From: Candidatus Zixiibacteriota bacterium
Lineage (GTDB): Bacteria; Zixibacteria; MSB-5A5; GN15; FEB-12
DNA length: 64,000 nt
Reading direction: 5' to 3'
Assembly (NCBI GenBank): GCA_017999435.1
Contig: JAGNLV010000002.1
Coordinates: 434,001 to 498,000 of the forward strand
Shown: piece after piece, positions 1 to 7,149 of the stretch
Layout: each line of letters opens with the position of its first letter
How positions within the stretch are numbered: position 1 is the stretch's first letter
Made by a program: the position numbers and the translations under genes
The notes under the pieces: generated by a model
Databases searched by the model: none
Told to the model about the DNA's origin: nothing
What the model saw: only the letters and a program-made list of their open reading frames with translations

Positions 1-177
1 ACGAGACTGTCGGCGTTTGTGCCGGATGACCGGCCGGGACATCCGCGCGGGTACCACATCGAGAACCTGCGGTGCCGGGCGATCGTGGGGACGGCGGACT
101 GGCTGGCGGTGCAGCGGGCGAAACACGGGTTGCCCGCGGAGGGAGTCGCGGAGGCGGACGAGGGGGGCGGGGAGTAG
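1..177 (+). CDS. C-terminal fragment of an unrecognised protein
   Basis: An open frame enters from the left edge and stops at TAG 175-177, giving 58 residues with no start in view. The fragment holds a YHIENLRCRAIV stretch and a TADWLAVQRAKHG stretch and ends in a Glu/Gly-rich tail. I do not recognise the family. Codon use is ordinary for the window and the next gene on the same strand begins 71 bases downstream with its own Shine-Dalgarno sequence. An overlapping frame starting at 72 is an N-terminal over-extension of the following gene. Confidence 0.5.
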   Translation, partial: TRLSAFVPDDRPGHPRGYHIENLRCRAIVGTADWLAVQRAKHGLPAEGVAEADEGGGE

Positions 178-248
178 GGGGGGCTTCTGTTCCATCAAGA
201 GGGCGGAGCACGCTTAAAGATGCAATCTGCCCGGGGAGGAGGACGGGT

Positions 249-1025
249 GTGCCGACATCAAAGCGGGAACGCTGGTCCAGAGATCAGCTGTTGATTGCGT
301 TTAATCTTTACTGCCGCCTGCCGTTCGGGCGGCTTCACAGCAGACACCCGGATGTGATACGCGCCGCCGAATTGATCGGTCGGTCCCCCGACGCGCTTGC
401 GATGAAACTGGTCAACTTCGCAAGTCTTGATCCGCAGCATGTAGCACGCGGGGTCCGGGGACTGAACAACGTCAGCCGGGCCGATCGGGATATGTGGCGG
501 GAGTTTTCGGGAAACTGGGAGGCGCTTGCGTATGAGAGCGAGACAGCCTGGCGAGCGCTGCTGACCGGGCAGGATCACGGGCGGGAAGGTGAAGAGTGGG
601 AAGCGCCGGAGGGAGTGACCGAGAAGGTCATGTCCACCCGGGTACGGGTGGTGCAGGGGTTTTTCCGACGAACGGTTCTTGCGGCTTATGAGTACCGATG
701 CGCCTGTTGTAGATTGTCCATTCAGCAGATGCTGAATGCAAGCCACATCATTCCGTGGCGGGTTGACAAACAACGGCGGGCCGACCCGACCAACGGCATT
801 GCCATGTGCGCGTTTCACGATCGGGCGTTCGACAGAGGGTTGATCACCCTCGACGGCGATAGGCGCATCGTGGTATCGAGAGAAGTGCCGACGAAGTCGC
901 GGGTCGCTATGCACAGAGTTGGCTTGATCGAACTAGCCGGCGCTCGGGCCGCAGCGCCGTCGAGATTCGCGCCGGATGAAGCGGCGCTGGAGTACCACCG
1001 AGAGAACATTTTCACCGGCGGATAG
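249..1025 (+). CDS. HNH endonuclease family protein
   Basis: 258 residues from GTG 249, chosen because GGAGGA lies about 7 bases upstream; the longer frame from 72 would add a low-complexity Gly/Arg stretch and overlap the previous gene. The C-terminal half has a zinc-type HNH nuclease core: a CxxC pair (CACC), the SHI histidine followed by PW, then NGIxMCxxHxxxFD. This matches the HNH_2 group of stand-alone nucleases. The N-terminal half (RERWSRDQLLIAFNLYC, then GRSPDALAMKL) is a conserved region often found in front of such HNH domains and may bind DNA. The expected activity is metal-dependent DNA nicking or cleavage; a defence role is possible but nothing beside it proves that. A small unknown gene follows after 10 bases. 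Confidence 0.8.
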   Translation: MPTSKRERWSRDQLLIAFNLYCRLPFGRLHSRHPDVIRAAELIGRSPDALAMKLVNFASLDPQHVARGVRGLNNVSRADRDMWREFSGNWEALAYESETAWRALLTGQDHGREGEEWEAPEGVTEKVMSTRVRVVQGFFRRTVLAAYEYRCACCRLSIQQMLNASHIIPWRVDKQRRADPTNGIAMCAFHDRAFDRGLITLDGDRRIVVSREVPTKSRVAMHRVGLIELAGARAAAPSRFAPDEAALEYHRENIFTGG

Positions 1026-1035
1026 GAGGGAAAAG

Positions 1036-1293
1036 ATGTACCGGACGTTCAGGTTAACGCTTCTGGAGGCTGATGCACGGCGGGTGCTGGACGCTCTTCG
1101 GATGCAGGAGGAGTTGTGGGAGCGAACCGCTCGATATCTGCGAGAAGACTACCTCGATTCGGACGAAGGCTGCGTGGCTGATTGCGGGGATGAGTGGGAG
1201 GCTGCAGAAATCCATCGGCACTACGCCGGAATCATCACGGCTCTGGAAGGGCAGATCGACGAACAGCGGGCGCCTAGTTCCCCTCGCCGATGA
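1036..1293 (+). CDS. Small hypothetical protein (85 aa)
   Basis: Starts at ATG 1036, ten bases after the HNH gene, with GGAGGG at 1025-1030. A longer frame from 976 has no ribosome site and lies inside the HNH gene. The protein is acidic in its middle, predicted mostly helical (LTLLEADARRVLDALRMQEELWER), with two Cys (residues about 38 and 42) and no signal peptide or membrane segment. No family is recognised. Its spacing suggests co-transcription with the nuclease. Its last 20 bases overlap the 3' end of the convergent coaX gene. Confidence 0.6.
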   Translation: MYRTFRLTLLEADARRVLDALRMQEELWERTARYLREDYLDSDEGCVADCGDEWEAAEIHRHYAGIITALEGQIDEQRAPSSPRR

Positions 1294-2038
1294 TTCGCAA
1301 GCCCTCGAGCGTGAGCGAGGGGACCACCTCGGTGATGTGGCGGGAGTGGCCCTCGATCTCGAAGGCCAGGCCGCCGGTCGCGGCCACCTTGCAGCGGTCG
1401 AAGCCGCACTCCTCGATGATGCGGTCGATGATAAAATCGACCTGGCCGATCAGGCCGTAGAAGGCGCCGGATTTGAGCGCGCCGGCGGTCGATTTCCCCA
1501 CGACCGTGTCGGGCTTCTCGATGCGGACCTCGAAGAGGCGGGCGGCGCGGCGCGCCAGCTCCGCCATCGCCGCCTCCGGACCGGCGATGATGACGCCGCC
1601 GATGTAGGCCTGGGCGGCGTCGAGGACGTCGAAGGTGGTCGCGGTTCCCAGGTCGACGACGATGGCGGGGCCGCCCCAGCGGGCGAGGGCGGCGACAGCG
1701 TTGGCGATGCGGTCGGCGCCGACCTGGTCGGGGGACTCGATGCGGATCGCGATGGGCAGTTTCAGGCGGCAGGAGACGGTGAGCGGCTCGCGGCTGAGGT
1801 AGCGGCGGCTGGTGCGCTCGAACACGGGGGTCAGGTGCGGGACGACCGAGGCGATCACGACTTTCTCCACCCTGGCGGGCTCGATGCGGTGGCGCATGAG
1901 GAAATGGGTGATCGACAGGCCGGCCTCATCGGGCGTGCTGCGGGGCGGGGTGGCGATGCGGTAGTCGCCGACCAGGTCGGCGCCGCGGAAGAGGCCGAAA
2001 ACCACGTTGGTGTTGCCGATGTCGATGGCGAGCAGCAT
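1274..2038 (-). CDS. coaX: Type III pantothenate kinase
   Basis: 254 residues. Phosphorylates pantothenate in the first step of coenzyme A synthesis; the type III enzyme belongs to the acetate/sugar-kinase fold and uses ATP with a monovalent cation. Seen: N-terminal DIGNTN phosphate-binding loop (residues 5-10), the GADRIANA motif in the middle, DLGTATTFD, and a C-terminal ATGGLA segment. Length is typical. The start is ATG 2038, directly at MLLAIDIGNT; upstream codons up to 2098 would add an unconserved stretch. A TTGCCC-N17-TATATT promoter ends six bases before this ATG, so the message is probably leaderless. Divergent from alr. Confidence 0.95.
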   Translation of the reverse strand: MLLAIDIGNTNVVFGLFRGADLVGDYRIATPPRSTPDEAGLSITHFLMRHRIEPARVEKVVIASVVPHLTPVFERTSRRYLSREPLTVSCRLKLPIAIRIESPDQVGADRIANAVAALARWGGPAIVVDLGTATTFDVLDAAQAYIGGVIIAGPEAAMAELARRAARLFEVRIEKPDTVVGKSTAGALKSGAFYGLIGQVDFIIDRIIEECGFDRCKVAATGGLAFEIEGHSRHITEVVPSLTLEGLRIIGEGN

Positions 2039-2044
2039 GGGGCG

Positions 2045-2073
2045 AATATAACGGAAAGGCCGGCGGGGGGCAA
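2045..2073 (-). promoter_or_regulatory. Promoter of coaX
   Basis: Read on the minus strand: -35 TTGCCC (2073-2068), 17-base spacer, -10 TATATT (2050-2045). The coaX ATG begins six bases after the -10 box, so transcription is expected to start at or within a base or two of the start codon. Confidence 0.75.
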
Positions 2074-2158
2074 CGGCGAAGGAGAACGGGGGGATCATCG
2101 CGGGCGGAAAACGGGGCCGCGGGAGTCGGTCGGCGGGCGGGGGAGGGGAAACTTTTTG

Positions 2159-2188
2159 TTGTCGCGCCCGGCGCGGCGTCTGTATAAA
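2159..2188 (+). promoter_or_regulatory. Promoter of alr
   Basis: TTGTCG (2159-2164), 18-base spacer, TATAAA (2183-2188). The alr ATG follows after eight bases with no Shine-Dalgarno sequence, which suggests a leaderless or nearly leaderless transcript. Confidence 0.55.
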
Positions 2189-2196
2189 CTATCCCT

Positions 2197-3351
2197 ATGA
2201 CCGCCCCGAAACTGCTGAGTTGGATCGAGCTGTCGCAGAGCGCGCTGAGACGGAACATCGAGTCGCTGCGGCGGCTGGCGGGGGCGCGCATGGTGGCGCC
2301 GTCGGTCAAGAGCAACGCCTACGGGCACGGGCTGACCGAAATCATCACCATGCTTCGCCGCAGCGGCGGGTGCGAATATGTGACCGTGCACTCACTGGAG
2401 GAGGCGCTCACCTGCCGCCGGGCGGGGTGGACGGAGGGGATCATGGTGCTCGGCCCGCTCCCGCCGGGGGAGTACGGCCAGGTGATCGAGCAGGATCTGG
2501 AGCCGGCGGTTTTCGATCTGGTGACGCTGCGGGAACTCGGCAAGCTGGGGGACCGGAAGGGGGCGGCGATCCGGACGCACCTCAAGCTCGAGACGGGGAC
2601 GAACCGCCAGGGGTTTGCAGCCCAGGATCTCCCCGCCGTGGCCGGGCTGTACAAACGTTTTCGCTCGCTCGGGCGCCCCCACGGGGCGTCGATGCACTTC
2701 GCCAACATCGAAGACACCACGGTGCACGAGTACGCGGAGCAGCAGTTGCGCGCCTACCGCGATCTGCTGGCGCGGTTGCGGCGGCTCGGGATCAGCCCGC
2801 GCCTCCGGCACACGGCCTCGTCGGCGGCAACCATCCTCTTTGAGAAAACCCGCTACGACCTGGTACGACCGGGGATATCGGTCTACGGCCACTGGCCATC
2901 GAAGGAAACCTACCTCTCCTACCGCCTCCAGGGGGGCGGGAACCGTCTCTTCGAGCCGGTCCTCACCTGGAAGACGCGGATCACGCAGTTGAAGAAGGTG
3001 GCGGCGGACAGCTTTGTCGGATACGGCTGCACCTATCGGACGACGGCGCCGACGCGGCTGGCGGTGCTGCCGATTGGGTACTACGACGGATATGATCGGA
3101 GCCTGTCGAACCGGGCGTACGTGCTGGTGCACGGGCGGCGGGCGCCGGTGCGGGGGCGCATCTGCATGAACCTGATGATGGTGGATGTCACGGATATAAG
3201 CGGGGTGCGGCTGCACGACGAGGTCGTGCTGATCGGTCGGGCGGGCGAGGAGCGGGTGTCGGCCGAACAGATCGGAGACTGGGCGGGGACGATCAATTAC
3301 GAGGTTCTGGCGCGCCTGTCACTGTCTACTCCACGTCTCATAGTGGATTAG
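2197..3351 (+). CDS. alr: Alanine racemase
   Basis: 384 residues. PLP enzyme that interconverts L- and D-alanine to supply D-Ala for peptidoglycan. Seen: the PLP-lysine motif VKSNAYGHG near residue 37 (usual form VKANAYGHG), a TIM-barrel N-terminal domain, and in the C-terminal beta domain the catalytic-tyrosine region FVGYGCTY, then LPIGYYDGYDR (usual PxGYADGY) and RICMNLMMVDVT. The last motif normally reads GRxCMDxxxxD; Asn replaces Asp here, a small departure. ATG 2197 is used because it abuts a plausible -10 box and the first residues (LSWIELSQSALRRNIESLR) match the family N-terminus. Start of a plus-strand gene divergent from coaX. Confidence 0.93.
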   Translation: MTAPKLLSWIELSQSALRRNIESLRRLAGARMVAPSVKSNAYGHGLTEIITMLRRSGGCEYVTVHSLEEALTCRRAGWTEGIMVLGPLPPGEYGQVIEQDLEPAVFDLVTLRELGKLGDRKGAAIRTHLKLETGTNRQGFAAQDLPAVAGLYKRFRSLGRPHGASMHFANIEDTTVHEYAEQQLRAYRDLLARLRRLGISPRLRHTASSAATILFEKTRYDLVRPGISVYGHWPSKETYLSYRLQGGGNRLFEPVLTWKTRITQLKKVAADSFVGYGCTYRTTAPTRLAVLPIGYYDGYDRSLSNRAYVLVHGRRAPVRGRICMNLMMVDVTDISGVRLHDEVVLIGRAGEERVSAEQIGDWAGTINYEVLARLSLSTPRLIVD

Positions 3352-3366
3352 GCGGGTGAGCCGCCT
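3350..3366 (+). terminator. Weak hairpin after alr
   Basis: AGGCGG (3350-3355), loop GTGAG, CCGCCT (3361-3366). It overlaps the last base of the alr stop codon and has only a short T pair after it, so it may be just a 3' hairpin. Confidence 0.3.
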
Positions 3367-3466
3367 TCAGGACCGGGGGCATTGCTGGGGGTCTTTGTGA
3401 TAACGAAACCTATTACCAAGTTGTAAGATACACGGTTAAATCTGCGGTGCGGGCCAGAGAAAAGTG

Positions 3467-3495
3467 TTGACAGCCGATTGGGCCGATGCTATAAT
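3467..3495 (+). promoter_or_regulatory. Consensus promoter of rex
   Basis: Perfect TTGACA (3467-3472), 17-base spacer, perfect TATAAT (3490-3495): the strongest promoter match in the window. A Rex operator begins three bases after the -10 box. Confidence 0.9.
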
Positions 3496-3498
3496 CTC

Positions 3499-3516
3499 TT
3501 GTGATTCATTTCACAT
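3499..3516. promoter_or_regulatory. Rex operator (autoregulatory)
   Basis: TTGTGATTCATTTCACAT, an inverted repeat matching the Rex consensus TTGTGAANNNNTTCACAA at all but two of the fixed positions. It covers the expected transcription start of rex. A further half-site, ATTGTGAACG, lies just downstream at 3519-3528. Rex binding here would block its own promoter when NADH/NAD+ is low. Confidence 0.85.
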
Positions 3517-3556
3517 AGATTGTGAACGACTGTAACTTACAGCGGCGAGTGCACAG

Positions 3557-4231
3557 ATGAATGTCTCCAGCAAGACCGGTCTCAAGAAGAAGATTTCGGA
3601 ATCAACAATCCATCGGCTGTCGCTCTACTGCCGGGCGCTGAGCCTCCTGGAGAAGGAGAACTACGAGACCGTTTCGTCCAAGGAGCTGGCGAAGCGGGAG
3701 AAGCTGACGCCGGCGCAAGTGCGCAAGGACCTGTCGTTCTTCGGGTCGTTCGGGACGCGGGGGCTCGGGTATCCGGTGAATGAGCTGAAGCAGCGGATTG
3801 CATCGATTCTGGGGATTGACCGGGTCTGGCGGGTGGCCCTGGTCGGGGTGGGGAATATCGGGTCGGCGCTGGTCAGTTACAAGGAGTTCATGAGGCAGGG
3901 ATTCCACATAGTCAAACTGTTCGACAACGACCAGCGGAAGATCGGTTCGAACCACAAGGGAATCATCGTTTCGGATATCGCCAATCTCGAGAAAGAGCTG
4001 AAAGAGGCGGGCATCGAGATCGTGGTGCTGGCGGTGCCGGCGACGGTGGCGCAGTACATTGTGGACGACGTGGTGCGGGCGGGGGTGCGGGCGGTCTTGA
4101 ATTTCGCCCCGGTCAATCTGCGGGTGCCGCCGGATGTCTACCTGCGCAACGAGAACATGTCGATGGAACTGGAGTACCTCTCGTTTGCGCTGGTGAACAA
4201 CCCGCCGAAGAAGGCGAGCAAGCAGGGCTGA
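3557..4231 (+). CDS. rex: Redox-sensing transcriptional repressor Rex
   Basis: 224 residues. Rex binds operator DNA when NAD+ dominates and lets go when NADH rises, so genes for NADH disposal are induced. Seen: N-terminal winged helix (SESTIHRLSLYCRALSLL, then VSSKELAKREKLTPAQVRKDLSFFG with the RKDLS family signature), then a Rossmann domain with GVGNIGSAL and a domain-swapped C-terminal helix ending EYLSFAL. Length is normal. ATG 3557 follows about 60 bases of leader; no strong Shine-Dalgarno is visible. The promoter carries a clear Rex site, and a second Rex site lies in the promoter at 27149-27177. The gene stands just upstream of a cytochrome operon with which it shares no visible operator. 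Confidence 0.96.
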   Translation: MNVSSKTGLKKKISESTIHRLSLYCRALSLLEKENYETVSSKELAKREKLTPAQVRKDLSFFGSFGTRGLGYPVNELKQRIASILGIDRVWRVALVGVGNIGSALVSYKEFMRQGFHIVKLFDNDQRKIGSNHKGIIVSDIANLEKELKEAGIEIVVLAVPATVAQYIVDDVVRAGVRAVLNFAPVNLRVPPDVYLRNENMSMELEYLSFALVNNPPKKASKQG

Positions 4232-4419
4232 TTCCGGGGGGCAGCGGGGATGTTCGCCGGCCACGCAGCGGTTGTCACTTTCCCCCGCTCTCTGCGCCGC
4301 ACGCGGTTCGCGCGGATTCACTGATCACAGGGATCGGCCGGCCCGGAACTGAAAAATCAGGCGGGACCACCAACAATACCGATACTCATCACCCGAAGCG
4401 GGGAGGAAAAGGAGGCTAC

Positions 4420-5814
4420 ATGAGGCGATCGTTACGTCGGCTGCTACGGACGGCCCTGCCGCCGGGAATCGTGCTCGGCGCCCTGGTGTCGGCGACGGGC
4501 GGGTGGAGCCAGGAGTCGGCGGTGTGGGGGGACCACGCGCTGGGGACGCGGAGCTACGATGACTACGCGACACCGGACTACTGCGGCACTTCCTGCCACG
4601 TCGACTTCTATCGCCAGTGGGAGCAGGCGATGATGGCGCAGGCGTATGTGCACCACTGGGACGAAATCGAGTATTTCAAGCTGGCGGTGCCGCACGCGGA
4701 GAAGGATGCGAAGGTGGCGGGGGTGAAGGCGGGGTGCAACGGCTGCCATGCGCCGCTGGCGTTTCTGGCGGGCGACGTGCCGCCGCCCCGGCCGGAGGCA
4801 GGCAGCCGGGCGAACGAGGCGGTCTCCTGTGAGGTGTGCCATTCGATTCGCGGTTATGCCGGGGACACGCCCTACAACTTCAACTGGATCACCGACCCGG
4901 GCGACCGCAAATACGGTCCGCGGCCGGCCGACCAGGTGGCGGAGTCGCCGGCGCACAAGATGGCGCCGTCGGAATTCATCCGCACCGCGGAGTTCTGCGG
5001 AACCTGCCACAACGAGATGAGCCCGTATGGGGTGTGGGTGAAGTCGACCCACCTGGAGTGGGCGGCGGGCCCGTACGCCGCGCAGGGAGTGCGCTGCCAG
5101 GACTGCCACATGACCTACGCGCCGGGGCAGGCCGCCGCAATGGGCAACGAGCACTCGAATGTTGCGCAGCACCTGTTTGCCGGCGCGCACGTGCCGGCCA
5201 AGGTGAAGGGGACGATCGAGCTCACCGTCTTCCCGAGCGTGCGCGAGGCGGTGATGGGCGACCCGGTGGAGTTCAAAGTGGCGCTGTTCAACCAGAAGAC
5301 GGGACACAAATTCCCGAGCGGCTCGGTCGAGGACCGGATTGTCTGGCTGCACGTGGAGGCGGTCGATGCGGCGGGCACGGCGTACCATCTTCCGGTCGAC
5401 GAGAAAGGGTTCGCCGGGGAGGAGTACACGATCGGGGCGGACGTGCGCGCCTATCAGGACATGGGCATTGCGCTCGGGCAGCCGGATTTTCCGGGCGTGG
5501 CGCGGGACGGGGTCCCGGCGGGCGACCGGATTTTCCGCATGCCCTATTTCGATCCGCAGGGGCGGATGACGATTCAGCAGTGGAACACCGCCTCGCTGGG
5601 CGTGGACTACCGGATCGGCCCGCGCGAGACGAAGATCGAGACCTTCACGTTCACTGTGCCGTACGAGGCGGCGGAGGGAGAGCTGACGGTCACGGCAACT
5701 CTGTACTACCAGCGGCTGGTGAAGCCGGTGGCAGATTTTCTGGAGGTTCCGGCGGAGGAGGCCGAGCCGATCGTGGTCAGCGAATACTCAACCCACATCA
5801 CGGTGATACCGTAA
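4420..5814 (+). CDS. Secreted pentahaem c-type cytochrome
   Basis: 464 residues with an N-terminal signal peptide (Arg-rich n-region, hydrophobic to about residue 26). Five haem-attachment motifs cluster in the N-terminal half: CGTSCH (55-60, a CX3CH form), CNGCH (106-110), CEVCH (137-141), CGTCH (193-197) and CQDCH (226-230), with extra His residues for axial ligands. From about residue 250 a beta-rich domain without haem follows (GDPVEFKVALFNQKTGHKFPSG). The layout resembles cytochrome c554-like multihaem proteins. ATG 4420 has GGAGG about 8 bases upstream. The next gene, a porin-cytochrome fusion, begins 10 bases after the stop, so the two are one operon and this protein probably passes electrons in the periplasm to or from it. 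Which way electrons flow cannot be read from sequence. Confidence 0.85.
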   Translation: MRRSLRRLLRTALPPGIVLGALVSATGGWSQESAVWGDHALGTRSYDDYATPDYCGTSCHVDFYRQWEQAMMAQAYVHHWDEIEYFKLAVPHAEKDAKVAGVKAGCNGCHAPLAFLAGDVPPPRPEAGSRANEAVSCEVCHSIRGYAGDTPYNFNWITDPGDRKYGPRPADQVAESPAHKMAPSEFIRTAEFCGTCHNEMSPYGVWVKSTHLEWAAGPYAAQGVRCQDCHMTYAPGQAAAMGNEHSNVAQHLFAGAHVPAKVKGTIELTVFPSVREAVMGDPVEFKVALFNQKTGHKFPSGSVEDRIVWLHVEAVDAAGTAYHLPVDEKGFAGEEYTIGADVRAYQDMGIALGQPDFPGVARDGVPAGDRIFRMPYFDPQGRMTIQQWNTASLGVDYRIGPRETKIETFTFTVPYEAAEGELTVTATLYYQRLVKPVADFLEVPAEEAEPIVVSEYSTHITVIP

Positions 5815-5824
5815 GGAGAGCGCC

Positions 5825-7027
5825 ATGCGACGGCTGCTTCCCGTCCTGTTAATCGGCGCTGCCGGGGCGCTGGCGCTGGCGGCGCTGTTTCCCGCCGGCG
5901 AGGCGGCGGCGATCCCGGCGTTCGCCCGGAAGTACCGGATGTCCTGCACGACCTGCCACCAGCCGTTCGCGCGGCTGAAGGCGTACGGCGACGACTTCGC
6001 CGGCAACGGGTTCCGGCTGGCCGACAAAGAGGCGCCGGGGTATTTCGTCGAGACCGGGGATCCGAACCTGTCACTCATCCGGGATTTTCCGCTCTCGGCC
6101 CGCATTGAGGGGTGGGCGCGGCATGAGACCGGCACGCGGCGCGAAACCGACTTCTCGACGCCGTACAACGTGAAGCTGATGTCCGGGGGGGCGCTCGGGG
6201 ACCACCTCGCCTACTATTTCTACTTCCTGCTCAGCGAACGGGGCGAGGTCGCGGGGGTGGAAGACGCCTACCTGATGTTCAACGACCTGTTCGGGCAGGA
6301 TCTCGATCTCTATGTCGGGCAGTTCCAGATCTCGGATCCGCTCTTCAAGCGCGAGCTGCGGTTGACGTTCGACGATTACGCGGTGTACGTCGCCAGCCCC
6401 GGCGCTTCGGGCATCAACCTGAAATACGACCGGGGGCTAATGGTCACCTACGGGGCGCCGACCGGCACCGACGTCGCGGTCGAGCTGGTCAACGGGAGCG
6501 GGCTGGCGGAAGGCGAGGGGAACCGGCACGTGTACGACCGCGACAAGTACAAGAACCTGCTCGCGCGGGTGTCGCAGAATCTCAACGAGTACCTGCGCGC
6601 CGGCATATTCGGATTCTACGGCAAGGAGGCGGACGAGTACGACCGCCGCAACGAGGTCTGGATGGCGGGCGGGGACGCGACGGTCGGGTGGGGTCCGGCC
6701 GAGCTCAACCTTCAGTATGTGGAGCGGCGGGACGACAATCCCGGGTTCTCGCTGCCGGCGGATGCCAACGAGGTCGAGACGCGCGGCGGATTCGCCGAAC
6801 TGATCGTCTGGCCGAAGGGCGACCGGTCGAGGTGGTACGGGGCGGCGATGTTCAACTATGTGGAATCGGGGCTGAGCATGGAGCCGTTCGCGCAGAAAAT
6901 GTACCGGGTCGTCACCGGGCACGTCGGCTACCTCCTGCAGACGAATCTGCGCCTGACACTGGAGAACAGCTACGATCTGGAGGCCGAGGAGAACTCGCTT
7001 TTGGCGGGATTCGTGAGCGCGTTCTAG
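5825..7027 (+). CDS. Cyc2-like outer-membrane cytochrome-porin fusion
   Basis: 400 residues: signal peptide (cleavage near AEA-A, residues 26-29), a single haem motif CTTCH at 41-45 inside IPAFARKYRMSCTTCHQPF, then about 340 residues alternating polar and hydrophobic strands, rich in Tyr and Gly and ending in Phe (SAF), as expected of an outer-membrane beta barrel. The arrangement (one haem at the extreme N-terminus followed by a barrel, with an ALxxxFxxxGFxL-type stretch after the haem) is that of Cyc2-type fused cytochrome-porins, best known for Fe(II) oxidation in iron-oxidising bacteria. Assignment to iron oxidation is inference; export of electrons is equally possible. GGAGAG precedes ATG 5825. 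Operon partner of the pentahaem cytochrome upstream; a strong hairpin follows. Confidence 0.75.
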   Translation: MRRLLPVLLIGAAGALALAALFPAGEAAAIPAFARKYRMSCTTCHQPFARLKAYGDDFAGNGFRLADKEAPGYFVETGDPNLSLIRDFPLSARIEGWARHETGTRRETDFSTPYNVKLMSGGALGDHLAYYFYFLLSERGEVAGVEDAYLMFNDLFGQDLDLYVGQFQISDPLFKRELRLTFDDYAVYVASPGASGINLKYDRGLMVTYGAPTGTDVAVELVNGSGLAEGEGNRHVYDRDKYKNLLARVSQNLNEYLRAGIFGFYGKEADEYDRRNEVWMAGGDATVGWGPAELNLQYVERRDDNPGFSLPADANEVETRGGFAELIVWPKGDRSRWYGAAMFNYVESGLSMEPFAQKMYRVVTGHVGYLLQTNLRLTLENSYDLEAEENSLLAGFVSAF

Positions 7028-7054
7028 CGGGCGGGGGTAAGGGAGAGAAATGAG

Positions 7055-7081
7055 AAGCCGGGCGGGTGGTCCGCCCGGCTT
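7055..7081 (+). terminator. Hairpin terminator after the cytochrome operon
   Basis: An 11-bp perfect stem, AAGCCGGGCGG (7055-7065) with CCGCCCGGCTT (7071-7081), loop GTGGT. There is no real T run after it, so efficiency is uncertain. It separates the operon from the convergent pilus-type gene. Confidence 0.65.
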
Positions 7082-7149
7082 CGCCGCGTTGAAGGGTCGT
7101 TGCTGAACCGCTTACAGGAAGTTCCCTTTTAGAGGAAGAAGGGCATATT

